A stretch of DNA of 23,194 bases from DATGLE01 sp035294325 (GCA_035294325.1 DATGLE010000193.1:1-23194); one strand, 5' to 3'; counted from the stretch's first letter, positions 1-6,850 are shown. Numbers and translations: made by a program. The notes: a model not told the origin generated them from the sequence alone.

Positions 1-66
1 TCCCGGGTTAGATTTGCAGCCGCAGTTTATTATAATCCGTTATATGAACAGATGGAATTATCATAA
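1..66 (+). CDS. possible 3' end of an upstream gene (partial)
   Basis: Frame 1 is open from the window edge for 21 codons and ends at TAA 64-66, with the last residues reading YYNPLYEQMELS. The stop lies 12-21 nt before the next gene's start, which would suit a co-transcribed upstream partner. The fragment is too short to assign to a family. The same bases contain a good -10 box (31-36), so this may instead be a promoter region with no gene in it. Confidence 0.35.
   Translation, partial: SRVRFAAAVYYNPLYEQMELS
8..36 (+). promoter_or_regulatory. candidate promoter of the dprE1-like gene
   Basis: A perfect TATAAT lies at 31-36. Seventeen bases upstream is a poor -35, TTAGAT (8-13). Transcription from here would give a leader of about 40 nt before the start at 79/88. 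The -10 is convincing and the -35 is not, and the same bases can be read as the tail of an upstream gene. Confidence 0.35.
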
Positions 67-78
67 AATGGGTGCTTT

Positions 79-1446
79 TTGGAAATTATGGATAAACGTC
101 ATGCTCAAATAGAATCGTGGGGGCGCTATCCCAGAGTGCAGCCGAGCAAGGTGGCGCCCGTCTTCTGGCGCCACGAATTGCCCGACCTGGATGCGTTTGA
201 GCAACCGGTGCTCCCATACGCCTACGGGCGCAGCTACGGTGATAGCTGCCTCAATGCTGGCGGCGTCTCGCTCGATGTAAGCAATTTACGGCGCTTCATC
301 TCTTTTGATAAAGAAGAGGGGCTGCTCTGCTGCGAGGCTGGCGTCTCGCTGGCCGAAGTGCTCGACCTGATCGTGCCGCAGGGCTGGTTTCTGCCGGTCA
401 GCCCCGGCACGAAATTTGTCTCGGTGGGCGGCGCTATCGCCAACGATATCCACGGCAAAAATCATCATAAGGCCGGCACCTTCGGCTGCCACGTCACCCG
501 CTTCGAACTACTGCGCTCCGATGGCGAGCGCGTAATCTGCACACCATACAAGAACAGCGAGCTTTTCAAAGCGACCATCGGCGGATTAGGTCTCACAGGC
601 TTGATCCTCTGGGCCGAGTTTCGCTTGAAACCGATCAACGGTCCCTATATCACCATGGATCGCATACGCTACGGCTCGCTCGCCGCATTTATGGAACTGG
701 CCGATGCTTCGGACGCGGATTTCGAGTACACCGTCGCCTGGATTGACTGCCTGGCGAGCGGCAAAGAGCTGGGACGGGGTATCTTCATGCGCGGCAACCA
801 CGAACGCTCGGCACAGTACGCCCACAAGCCTTTGCCCGGGAAACTACCGCTGGCCGTGCCCTTCGATTTCCCTTCGTTCACGCTCAATAGCTTCACCATC
901 AAAGCGTTCAATACTGCCTATTATCATGCCCAGTTACGCGACAATGTGCATAAAATTGTGCCGTATGAGCCTTTCTTCTATCCGCTCGACGCTATCCATA
1001 ACTGGAATCGTATGTATGGCAGGCGCGGCTTTTTCCAGTATCAGTGCGTCGTCCCTTACGATAATGGCTATGAGGTGATGATGGATATTCTGCGCCGCAT
1101 CAGCCGCTCCGGCGAAGGCTCGTTCCTGGTTGTGCTCAAGAAGTTCGGCGATATACCCTCGCCGGGAATGCTCTCTTTCCCGCGTCCGGGGCTGACGCTG
1201 GCGCTCGATTTCGCCAATAAAGGGAAGAAGACGCTGCGATTGCTCGATGAACTGGACCAGGTGGTACGCGAGAGCGGGGGTGCCGTCTATCCGGCGAAGG
1301 ATGCGCGCATGACCGCCGAGAGCTTTCAGAGCTATTACCCGCAATGGAAGGATTTCGCGCAATATGTCGATCCGAAATTCTCTTCGAGTTTCTGGCGGCG
1401 TGTCACCGCTCCCGTTTCTTCAGCACCTTCTCTAACCGGGGTGTGA
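79..1446 (+). CDS. dprE1-like: FAD-binding oxidoreductase, DprE1-like (decaprenylphosphoryl-ribose oxidase family)
   Basis: This is a vanillyl-alcohol-oxidase-type flavoenzyme. By family it would oxidise the 2'-OH of polyprenyl-phosphoryl-beta-D-ribose to the keto form, the first half of its epimerisation to the arabinose donor. Visible signatures are the N-terminal FAD-binding segment GRSYGDSCLNAGG (residues 50-62), SPGTKFVSVGGAIANDIHGK (108-127), GGLGLTG (168-174), and the C-terminal block SFPRPGLTLALDF (366-378) followed by YPAKDARMT (404-412). Its 452-455 aa match the usual ~460. The start is TTG 79 or ATG 88, and GGAA at 81-84 does not settle it. The next gene is a DprE2-like SDR on the same strand, which strongly supports the assignment. 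The exact polyprenyl-sugar substrate in this organism is not shown by the sequence. Confidence 0.85.
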   Translation: MEIMDKRHAQIESWGRYPRVQPSKVAPVFWRHELPDLDAFEQPVLPYAYGRSYGDSCLNAGGVSLDVSNLRRFISFDKEEGLLCCEAGVSLAEVLDLIVPQGWFLPVSPGTKFVSVGGAIANDIHGKNHHKAGTFGCHVTRFELLRSDGERVICTPYKNSELFKATIGGLGLTGLILWAEFRLKPINGPYITMDRIRYGSLAAFMELADASDADFEYTVAWIDCLASGKELGRGIFMRGNHERSAQYAHKPLPGKLPLAVPFDFPSFTLNSFTIKAFNTAYYHAQLRDNVHKIVPYEPFFYPLDAIHNWNRMYGRRGFFQYQCVVPYDNGYEVMMDILRRISRSGEGSFLVVLKKFGDIPSPGMLSFPRPGLTLALDFANKGKKTLRLLDELDQVVRESGGAVYPAKDARMTAESFQSYYPQWKDFAQYVDPKFSSSFWRRVTAPVSSAPSLTGV

Positions 1447-1564
1447 GGCCGCGCCATCTTCCTTATTGATTGATGCCCGAGGGCTGCGCAAGCGAGCCGC
1501 CGTCGCGATGTGTGCTGGCCCTGTCAGATGCTATGTTGTAGCTACACAAATAAGAGAAACGAGT

Positions 1565-2299
1565 ATGAAAGTATTAATTGTCGGGGCAACGTCCGCGATT
1601 GCCCAGGAAACTGCAAAATGTTTTGCCAGGGACAACGCGGAACTGTTCCTGGTCGCGCGTGACGCCGAGAAGCTGAACGCCGTCGTCGACGATCTCAGGG
1701 TGCGCGGCGCAAAGAGTGTGGAGACGTTCTTGCTCGATATCAGCGATCTTGAGCGCCACCAGGAAATGTTCGACGCCGCCCTCGCCGCGCTGGGCAGCCT
1801 GGATATGCTGCTGATCGCGCACGGCACGCTGGGCGATCAGCATAAGTGCGAACTGAGCGTGGCGGAGACGCTCAGAGAATTAAACACCAACGCCATCAGC
1901 GTGATCTCCCTGCTCACTATCAGCGCCAACTATTTCGAGCGGCAGAGGCGCGGCTGCATCGCCGTCATCTCTTCGGTCGCCGGGGATCGCGGGCGGCAGA
2001 GCAACTACGTGTATGGCACGGCGAAGGGTGCGGTGAGCATTTTTCTGCAAGGTCTGCGCAACCGGCTCCACAAAGCGCGCGTGAGCGTGCTCACCGTCAA
2101 ACCGGGCTTTGTCGATACGCCGATGACCGCCGCGCTGCGGAAAGGTCCGCTTTTCGCCCGGCCCTCCTCGGTTGGCAAGGGCATCTACCTGGCGATGCTC
2201 AAAGGCCGGGATGTCGTCTATCTGCCCTGGTTCTGGCGTCCTATCATGTTCGTCGTGAAGAGCATCCCTGAGCGCATCTTCAAACAATTATCGCTATGA
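1565..2299 (+). CDS. dprE2-like: SDR-family reductase, DprE2-like (keto-pentose reductase)
   Basis: This 244-aa short-chain dehydrogenase/reductase would, by family, reduce the 2'-keto intermediate made by the DprE1-like enzyme upstream, completing ribose-to-arabinose epimerisation on a polyprenyl carrier. The nucleotide-binding motif is GATSAIAQ (residues 7-14). The catalytic set is Ser137 in VISSVAGDRGR, Tyr150 and Lys154 (YGTAK). VISSVAGDRGRQSNYVYG is very close to the characteristic DprE2 sequence. The frame is open back to 1466, but the SDR fold begins at ATG 1565 (MKVLIVGATS), preceded by the purine-rich AAGAGAAACGAG. It lies 118 nt after the oxidoreductase stop with no clear terminator between, so the two are probably co-transcribed. 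Palindrome locus A follows 41 nt after the stop. Confidence 0.85.
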   Translation: MKVLIVGATSAIAQETAKCFARDNAELFLVARDAEKLNAVVDDLRVRGAKSVETFLLDISDLERHQEMFDAALAALGSLDMLLIAHGTLGDQHKCELSVAETLRELNTNAISVISLLTISANYFERQRRGCIAVISSVAGDRGRQSNYVYGTAKGAVSIFLQGLRNRLHKARVSVLTVKPGFVDTPMTAALRKGPLFARPSSVGKGIYLAMLKGRDVVYLPWFWRPIMFVVKSIPERIFKQLSL

Positions 2300-2317
2300 G
2301 TGCGCCCGCTTTCCGAC

Positions 2318-2393
2318 CTCGCGCCTGCGACTCTCGCTCGATAGAGTCTGGTGTGGGAAATACGCGAAGCGTATTTCCCACACCAGACTCTAT
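2318..2393. repeat. palindromic repeat locus A: degraded tag plus 25-bp perfect hairpin
   Basis: Arms 2341-2365 and 2369-2393 are perfect reverse complements (25 bp) around the triloop GAA, so the tip reads GCGAAGC. The tag CTCGCGCCTGCG (2318-2329) lies 11 nt to the left. To the right only a degenerate inverse, GCGCGGCAGAGTTGCGCGA, can be seen. The inner arm GGAAATACGC resembles the inner arms of loci B and C. Its place 41 nt after the dprE2-like stop means it could also terminate transcription, but it has no T-run. Confidence 0.85.
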
Positions 2394-2459
2394 TCTTTGC
2401 GCGGCAGAGTTGCGCGACTGGCGGGCAAGAGAGGGCGAATCAAACACCTGTCACCTCCC

Positions 2460-2491
2460 GCTCTTTGTCAGGCGTGTATCTGACAGAGAGC
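2460..2491 (+). promoter_or_regulatory. leader hairpin upstream of the pentapeptide gene
   Basis: A 12-bp stem with one G-T wobble (2460-2471 paired with 2480-2491) and the 8-nt loop GCGTGTAT ends 11 nt before the ribosome binding site GAGGTG at 2503-2508. It is followed by AAATTT. It could be an attenuator, a mRNA-stability element, or an operator built on TGTCAG-N8-CTGACA. The sequence does not say which. Confidence 0.4.
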
Positions 2492-2516
2492 AAATTTAAC
2501 AAGAGGTGAATAAACG

Positions 2517-3002
2517 ATGGCAGATCCGCAACATGTCGATCTTCTCAAGCAGGGCGCAGCCACATGGAATAAGTGGCGACAGGAGCATCCCGAAATCGAG
2601 CCGCATCTGAACGAAGCGGAACTCAGAGGTATCGTTCTGCACGGAGCCAACCTGAGCAGAACGAATTTGAGCGGAACCGATCTGAGCGATGCCGACCTGA
2701 GCAATGCTGATCTGCGCTGGTCGAGCCTGGTCGGGGTGAAGGCGAGGGGGGCTATACTTGCCAGCGCGAATATGAGCGGGGCCGACCTGAGCGGCAGCGA
2801 CTTCCACGGGGCCGACCTGCGCAACGTAGATCTCAGCGACGCTAACCTGCTCGATACTGCTATGATCGGGGCCGACTTGAGCAGCGCGAATTTGCGCAAT
2901 GCCAACCTGAACGGCACATATCTGGGTGGGGCCGATCTCAACGCAACGCTCATCACTCAGGAGCAACTCAATCAGGCGCGGCCCCCGGAAGATATTCCGT
3001 GA
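2517..3002 (+). CDS. pentapeptide-repeat protein
   Basis: This 161-aa protein is built from A(D/N)LXX pentapeptides over roughly residues 34-145. Examples are GANLSRTNLSGTDLSDADLS and GADLSSANLRNANLNGTYLG. Such repeats fold into a right-handed quadrilateral beta-helix. The first 33 residues (MADPQHVDLLKQGAATWNKW...) are a non-repeat cap often seen in stand-alone family members. There is no signal peptide or membrane segment, so it is probably cytoplasmic. Some relatives (Qnr, MfpA) mimic DNA and protect gyrase, but nothing here indicates that role. The start is fixed by the strong RBS AAGAGGTG 8 nt before ATG 2517. A bidirectional terminator follows immediately. Confidence 0.9.
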   Translation: MADPQHVDLLKQGAATWNKWRQEHPEIEPHLNEAELRGIVLHGANLSRTNLSGTDLSDADLSNADLRWSSLVGVKARGAILASANMSGADLSGSDFHGADLRNVDLSDANLLDTAMIGADLSSANLRNANLNGTYLGGADLNATLITQEQLNQARPPEDIP

Positions 3003-3008
3003 TAACAC

Positions 3009-3065
3009 AGGAAGAACGAAACAACCGCCTGGCCCACAGGGCCAGGCGGTTGTTTCGTTCTTCCT
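3009..3065. terminator. bidirectional terminator, 27-bp perfect stem
   Basis: Arms 3009-3035 and 3039-3065 pair perfectly around the triloop ACA. It sits between the convergent pentapeptide gene (stop at 3002) and VOC gene, and covers two of the three bases of the VOC stop codon (3064-3066). The plus-strand 3' arm contains GGTTGTTTCGTTCTTCC, giving T-rich runs, and the mirror does the same on the other strand. Confidence 0.85.
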
Positions 3066-3516
3066 ACTTCTTCTCCTCATAGAAGCTCTGTCCAGGCTGT
3101 CTAAGCTCTGGTGGGAATTCCTGTAACAGCCACAAATTGCCATCGGGATCGTTGAAGCCAGCATACTTGACTCCCTGGACATCAGTGATCTCGCCAACTT
3201 CAAGCCCGCGCTTAATGAGCGCTTCGCGAGCTGTGACCATATCGGCTACAACCAGGTGCAGCCCCTTAACCGATCCAGGCTGCATGTCAGTAAGTTCGCC
3301 CATGCCAGTCCCAAAGACAATTGAACAGGCCGACCCGGGCGGAGTGAACTGGACAACCCTCATCGTGTCGGTAATCCGCGAATCAACCTCTAATCTAAAG
3401 CCGGCCTTCTCATAGAAGGCTCTGGCGCGGTCCACATCAGAAACCGGGACCGGCACCAGCTCAAGTTTCATAGCAGGGATCCCAGAGATATTCTCCTGTG
3501 TACTTTCCGCCGTCAT
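3064..3516 (-). CDS. VOC-superfamily (glyoxalase/bleomycin-resistance-like) protein
   Basis: This 150-aa protein carries paired beta-alpha-beta-beta-beta modules of the vicinal-oxygen-chelate fold. One is LELVPVPVSDVDRARAFYEK (residues 18-37) and the other GLHLVVADMVTAREALIKRG (85-104). It ends in the diagnostic FNDPDGNLWLLQEF (121-134). By family it is a small metal-dependent or metal-free enzyme or ligand-binding protein. The FYEKAGF...FNDPDGN pattern is common in uncharacterised VOC proteins, so the substrate is unknown. The frame is open to 3573, but AAAGGAG 5-6 nt before ATG 3516 marks the true start and places the upstream promoter outside the gene. It is convergent with the pentapeptide gene and divergent from the cupredoxin gene. 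Confidence 0.85.
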   Translation of the reverse strand: MTAESTQENISGIPAMKLELVPVPVSDVDRARAFYEKAGFRLEVDSRITDTMRVVQFTPPGSACSIVFGTGMGELTDMQPGSVKGLHLVVADMVTAREALIKRGLEVGEITDVQGVKYAGFNDPDGNLWLLQEFPPELRQPGQSFYEEKK

Positions 3517-3563
3517 GATTTCTCCTTTCAAAATTTCCCAGCGCTGCGGTGTTCGGCCACCTG

Positions 3564-3572
3564 AGTATAGCA
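3564..3572 (-). promoter_or_regulatory. extended -10 promoter of the VOC gene
   Basis: On the minus strand, TGC-TATACT (3572 down to 3564) is an extended -10 motif. It lies 48 nt upstream of the VOC start codon. No good -35 is visible (a T-rich GTTTTT is in place), as is usual for extended -10 promoters. Confidence 0.5.
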
Positions 3573-3752
3573 TGCATGTTCATAAAAAAACTTCTCCCAT
3601 CTTGCGGATCTAAGAGCAAGATCCAGCCAATCTTCCCCCTCTTGATGGAGACGCTCATACCGATATCAACTTGTATGGGGCAGGCGGCTCAGCTTATGTC
3701 AATGAAGCCGTCCTGTCCCCCACCACCAAAGTAACGTAGAGGAGAATATCTT

Positions 3753-4739
3753 ATGCTCGCAAAAAGCAATAAAGCGCCGCGACAGGTAATACTCTCTATT
3801 ACCCTGTTTGGAGCGCTTCTTATCACACTGCTCATTGTCCCTATAGGAAAGGTTTATGGCGCTACAACTCATAATGCGTGGCAGAGTGGGCATCGCACAT
3901 GGCATGCGGTGGTTGGGACTGCAAGCCGGGACCAGGCGATTCAGGGAATGGCCTTCCTGCCGGGCGCGCTCTGGATCGATGCCGGGGATACAGTGGTGTG
4001 GACAGTTGGGAGCGGCGAAATCCATACCGTTACGTTTTTGCCGCCGGGCCAGGTGCCGCCGCCGTTTACCGGTACGCCCGACCAGGTTAACAGGGTAGGC
4101 GGCAGCGTGTATGATGGCAAAGGCTACTTCAACTCGGGTGTAATGACGACCTTCCCGGCTGCCTCTGGCTTTCCGCACGCCACCAGAACCTACGCGCTCA
4201 CCTTCGCCGTGCCAGGCGATTTTATCTATCACTGCCTCGTACACCCATCGATGATCGCTGTGGTCCACGTCCGACCAGCGGGCACACCCTATCCCTTCTC
4301 ACAGGAGGAATATAATAACCGGATACAGGCAGGGACTCAGGCTATTCTGCGCGATGGGCAGAAGCTGACGCGCATCGCACAGAGCAGTTCAAGCAACCAC
4401 AACGTTACCCTCGGCATAGGCGATGGGCTGGTAAGCGTGATGCGTTTCTTCCCGCAGCGCATCGTCGTTCACGCTGGCGATACGGTCACTTTCACAAATC
4501 GCGATGTGATGGAGCCACACACCGTTACCTTTGGCCCTGATCCAAAGAATGACGCGGCCCGCTACGGTAATCCATCCGCATTTAGAGGCCAGCCGCTCAA
4601 TTCCGGGTTCATCGGAGCATTTCCGGGAACTTTTGGTCCGAGCTATACGGTCAGGTTCGTCAGGGCTGGAACCTATCCGTTCTACTGCGCCCTGCATGAC
4701 TATCTTGGGATGGATATCACCATCGTTGTTCTCAAGTGA
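3753..4739 (+). CDS. exported protein with two cupredoxin (blue-copper) domains
   Basis: This is a 328-aa secreted or surface copper-binding protein, probably for electron transfer or copper handling outside the membrane. Residues 1-36 form a signal peptide (hydrophobic VILSITLFGALLITLLIVPI, cleavage near VYG-ATT). Domain 1 (~45-175) has the type-1 copper ligands His91 (GEIHTVTF), Cys161, His164 and Met167 (YHCLVHPSM). Domain 2 (~215-328) has His256 (EPHTVTF), Cys312, His315 and Met320 (FYCALHDYLGM). Both domains therefore look copper-competent. The start is supported by AGGAG 8 nt before ATG 3753. No lipobox is seen. The partner protein is unknown. A hairpin terminator follows. Confidence 0.88.
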   Translation: MLAKSNKAPRQVILSITLFGALLITLLIVPIGKVYGATTHNAWQSGHRTWHAVVGTASRDQAIQGMAFLPGALWIDAGDTVVWTVGSGEIHTVTFLPPGQVPPPFTGTPDQVNRVGGSVYDGKGYFNSGVMTTFPAASGFPHATRTYALTFAVPGDFIYHCLVHPSMIAVVHVRPAGTPYPFSQEEYNNRIQAGTQAILRDGQKLTRIAQSSSSNHNVTLGIGDGLVSVMRFFPQRIVVHAGDTVTFTNRDVMEPHTVTFGPDPKNDAARYGNPSAFRGQPLNSGFIGAFPGTFGPSYTVRFVRAGTYPFYCALHDYLGMDITIVVLK

Positions 4740-4750
4740 GATCAAAGAAC

Positions 4751-4791
4751 ATGAAGGATGCGAGAAGGGTGCGCCTCCTCGCATCCTTCAT
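4751..4791. terminator. bidirectional terminator between convergent genes
   Basis: A 14-bp perfect stem (4751-4764 with 4778-4791), plus three more pairs after one mismatch, lies between the cupredoxin stop (4739) and the stop of the minus-strand surface protein (4803). The arms ATGAAGGATGCGAG/CTCGCATCCTTCAT are followed by TATTGCTAT on the plus strand and by GTTCTTTGAT on the minus strand. Confidence 0.75.
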
Positions 4792-4802
4792 ATTGCTATC
4801 CT

Positions 4803-5729
4803 CTATCTTATACGCGAGTAGACCACAAAGAGCGCAGCGCCCACGATGACCAGCAGAACGCCAATGACCCCCATCACGTAGAATAGAGCGTTGGAGGGAC
4901 CGCCGGTTGTATTGCTGCCACTGGCCGGTGTGGGAACTGTCGTAACGGTAGAGGAAGGCGCGGCCGTCGGCGATGGCCCGGTTGTGGGCGTCGGAGTGGC
5001 CTTATTCTGGATTGTCAATGCATTGGCCTGCGTCTGCGTCATCGTCACCTCGTTGACGGCGACAACACGCACGCTGTACGCGCCCGGCTGGGCAGTAGCA
5101 GGGATGGTGAGCGTAATCGTGAAGTTGCCGTTATTATCCGAATTCACCGCCGTGGTAGCAATAGCCTGCCCACCGCCGCCAGGCTCGATGGTGACGCTGA
5201 GCTGCTGCGGGGGCAGCCAGTTGGCTCCGGTAATCGTCACCTGGTCGCCCGGCGCAACCGAGGCCGGATTGACTGTGACCGTGACGGCCTGTGCGACGGT
5301 GAAGGTATTCGATGAGAGCGTTCTAAAGTTCGGCCCCTGCCCACCGGGACCGATGCCGCAGATATAATAGGGAGTAGCCGGTATGCTCGCATTCCCCGGC
5401 CAGGTTGTATTGAGCGTGAAGGCACCGTTGTTCACCGCAACTGTAGGGCTGGTGTTGAATGGGAGCAGGCCGAGGGAGGCGGGAGAGCCATTACCGCTGC
5501 ATTTGCCCGGATTTGGTGTGGTGAAGAGTCTCAGGGTGCCATCCTGGGGAAAGCCCGAACCGCTGATCTGCACCTGTGTGCCGGGATGCCCTACCATTGG
5601 CTGAACAATCGTTATCTGCGCATTTCCCGCCGCATGCGCCGGCAGCATGTGGAGCCAGGCCAGCAGGAAAAATAGCCCCATAGCGCAGGGCACGAGGACA
5701 AAATATCTGAGTCTGTGCTTTAACACCAT
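4803..5729 (-). CDS. C-terminally membrane-anchored surface protein with two Ig/TIG-like domains
   Basis: This is a 308-aa exported protein of unknown function. An N-terminal signal peptide (residues 1-33, cleavage near AHA-AG) is followed by two beta-rich modules. The first (about 36-148) begins ITIVQPMVGHPGTQVQISGSGF and the second (about 150-242) TVNPASVAPGDQVTITGANW. The repeated (V/P)GxxVxIxGxxW/F pattern is typical of IPT/TIG or similar Ig-like folds. A Thr/Pro/Ser-rich stalk (about 244-282) leads to one transmembrane helix (about 283-304) and a short basic tail, YSRIR. The topology is an extracellular stalked domain anchored at the C terminus, as in monoderm-type surface proteins. GGGAG 8 nt upstream supports the start. 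Confidence 0.8.
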   Translation of the reverse strand: MVLKHRLRYFVLVPCAMGLFFLLAWLHMLPAHAAGNAQITIVQPMVGHPGTQVQISGSGFPQDGTLRLFTTPNPGKCSGNGSPASLGLLPFNTSPTVAVNNGAFTLNTTWPGNASIPATPYYICGIGPGGQGPNFRTLSSNTFTVAQAVTVTVNPASVAPGDQVTITGANWLPPQQLSVTIEPGGGGQAIATTAVNSDNNGNFTITLTIPATAQPGAYSVRVVAVNEVTMTQTQANALTIQNKATPTPTTGPSPTAAPSSTVTTVPTPASGSNTTGGPSNALFYVMGVIGVLLVIVGAALFVVYSRIR

Positions 5730-5781
5730 TATCTACTCCCTGATCGATTAAGAGTCTGTCTGGTTCCGGCCACGGCGTTTG

Positions 5782-5864
5782 CTCGCGCCTGCGGCGTTCG
5801 CGGGTGGTGTATTGTGGAGGGGAACAGGCGTGAAGCGCCTGTTCCCCTCCACAATACACCACCC
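5782..5864. repeat. palindromic repeat locus B: tag plus 29-bp perfect hairpin
   Basis: Arms 5802-5830 and 5836-5864 pair perfectly over 29 bp with loop TGAAG; counting a T-G wobble, the tip is a GAA triloop. The tag CTCGCGCCTGCGGCG (5782-5796) stands 5 nt to the left, and no right tag is seen. The inner core GGAACAGGCG/CGCCTGTTCC matches locus C in 9 of 10 positions per arm, with the differing pair changed on both arms. It lies between the methyltransferase stop (5888) and the surface-protein start (5729), both minus. Confidence 0.88.
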
Positions 5865-5887
5865 TGGTGCGGCGGATCCGCACGATC

Positions 5888-6631
5888 TTATGATGTAGCA
5901 GTGCGCTGCCGGAGAGCCTCATATACGGCAATGCTCCCCGCGACGGCGGCGTTCAAAGAATTAATCGCGCCATACATCGGAAGCTTGATTAGCAGATCGC
6001 AATGTTCGCGCACCAGTCGCCCGATGCCCTTGCCCTCGCTGCCAACGACCAGCGCCAGCGGGCCGGTCAGATCGGCCTGCGTGTAGAGCGTGCGCGCCTC
6101 CCCGGCCAGCCCGATTACCCAGATATTGCGTCGTTTGAGAAATTCGATGGTGCGCGTAAGATTCGTCTCGCGGGCGATGAGCAGGTGTTCGCTGGCACCC
6201 GCCGAAGTTTTCACAACCGTGGCATTGATCTCGGCGGCGCGATGCTCCGGGATGATAACGCCGTGCATGCCCGCGGCCTCCGCGCTGCGCAGCAGCGAGC
6301 CGAGGTTGTTGACATCCTGAATGGCGTCGAGGATGAGCAAGAATGGGGCCTCATTTTTGCGCTCGGCTGCGGCCAGGATCTCTTCGAGGCTGGCGTATTT
6401 GCGCTCCGCGACCTGCGCCAGACAGCCCTGGTGAACGGCGCCCCGGCTGATCTGGTCGAGGCGCGCGCGCGGCACGATCTCGACTGGAATATGCCGGCGC
6501 TCGGCCTCTTCTCTGATAGCTTTGATGACCGGCGCCTCTCGCTGCCCCTCTGCCAGCAGGAGGCGCCTGACCTGCCGCCCGGCATGCAACGTTTCCAGAA
6601 TCGGGTTGCGGCCCCAGATATATTCCGCCAT
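5888..6631 (-). CDS. rlmB: 23S rRNA 2'-O-ribose methyltransferase, RlmB/TrmH (SPOUT) family
   Basis: This 247-aa enzyme is of the type that methylates the ribose of a guanosine in the 23S rRNA peptidyl-transferase region using SAM. An N-terminal substrate-binding domain (MAEYIWGRNPILETL to about residue 76) precedes the SPOUT catalytic domain. Motif 1 is DAIQDVNNLGSLLRSAEAAG (102-121; Asn109 and Arg115). Motif 2 is VVGSEGKGIG (195-204). Motif 3 is LPMYGAINSLNAAVAGSIAV (217-236), forming the SAM-binding trefoil knot. The frame is open to 6805, but GGAAGGA and the family N terminus place the start at ATG 6631; the extra upstream codons overlap an ABC-transporter stump read in another frame. Orthology to RlmB rather than another TrmH-family enzyme is likely but not certain. 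Confidence 0.88.
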   Translation of the reverse strand: MAEYIWGRNPILETLHAGRQVRRLLLAEGQREAPVIKAIREEAERRHIPVEIVPRARLDQISRGAVHQGCLAQVAERKYASLEEILAAAERKNEAPFLLILDAIQDVNNLGSLLRSAEAAGMHGVIIPEHRAAEINATVVKTSAGASEHLLIARETNLTRTIEFLKRRNIWVIGLAGEARTLYTQADLTGPLALVVGSEGKGIGRLVREHCDLLIKLPMYGAINSLNAAVAGSIAVYEALRQRTATS

Positions 6632-6677
6632 GCTTCCTTCCGGCTCTAATTTCTCGCAATATAGTATATTAGAGCCG

Positions 6678-6794
6678 TCAATCCATAACCATGCCGTGCC
6701 AGAGGCGCTGCATCTCAGCCGAAGATTGCAAAAGCGCTTCCAGCCTCCCCTGAGCAGCCACGCGGCCATCTTTGAGCACGATGATGTGATCCGC
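6678..6794 (-). pseudogene. 3' remnant of an ABC transporter ATP-binding/permease gene
   Basis: On the minus strand a 38-codon frame ending at TGA 6678-6680 reads ADHIIVLKDGRV, then residues including GRLEALLQSS, AEMQRLWHGM and final VMD. This is the standard C-terminal end of ABC exporter nucleotide-binding domains, just after the H-loop (canonical ADRIIVL.DGR...G...ELL...Y..L). An in-frame stop (TGA, plus 6795-6797) lies directly before the Ala. No Walker A, signature or Walker B motif is present upstream, where an unrelated promoter begins. The rest of the gene has therefore been lost, and the stump lies 46 nt upstream of rlmB. Confidence 0.75.
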
Positions 6795-6850
6795 TCAACC
6801 CACATCTTTAAACCACAACCATATTACAACCATACCACAACCACTTGTTC

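Noticed and set aside
2296..2499. 67-codon plus-strand frame after the dprE2-like gene
   Set aside because: It runs through both arms of palindrome A, and its sequence is that of the repeat, not of a protein.
3599..3622. ATCTTGC-N10-GCAAGAT inverted repeat as an operator between the VOC and cupredoxin genes
   Set aside because: Only 7-bp arms, and no promoter was placed firmly next to it.
5866..5880. GGTGCGGCGGAT(C/A)CG shared with 21760-21774
   Set aside because: The second copy lies within the ALDH coding end, and a 14/15 GC-rich match can arise by chance.
6632..6805. N-terminal extension of the rRNA methyltransferase by 58 codons
   Set aside because: The family N terminus and a ribosome site start at 6631. 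The extension overlaps an ABC-transporter tail in a different frame.
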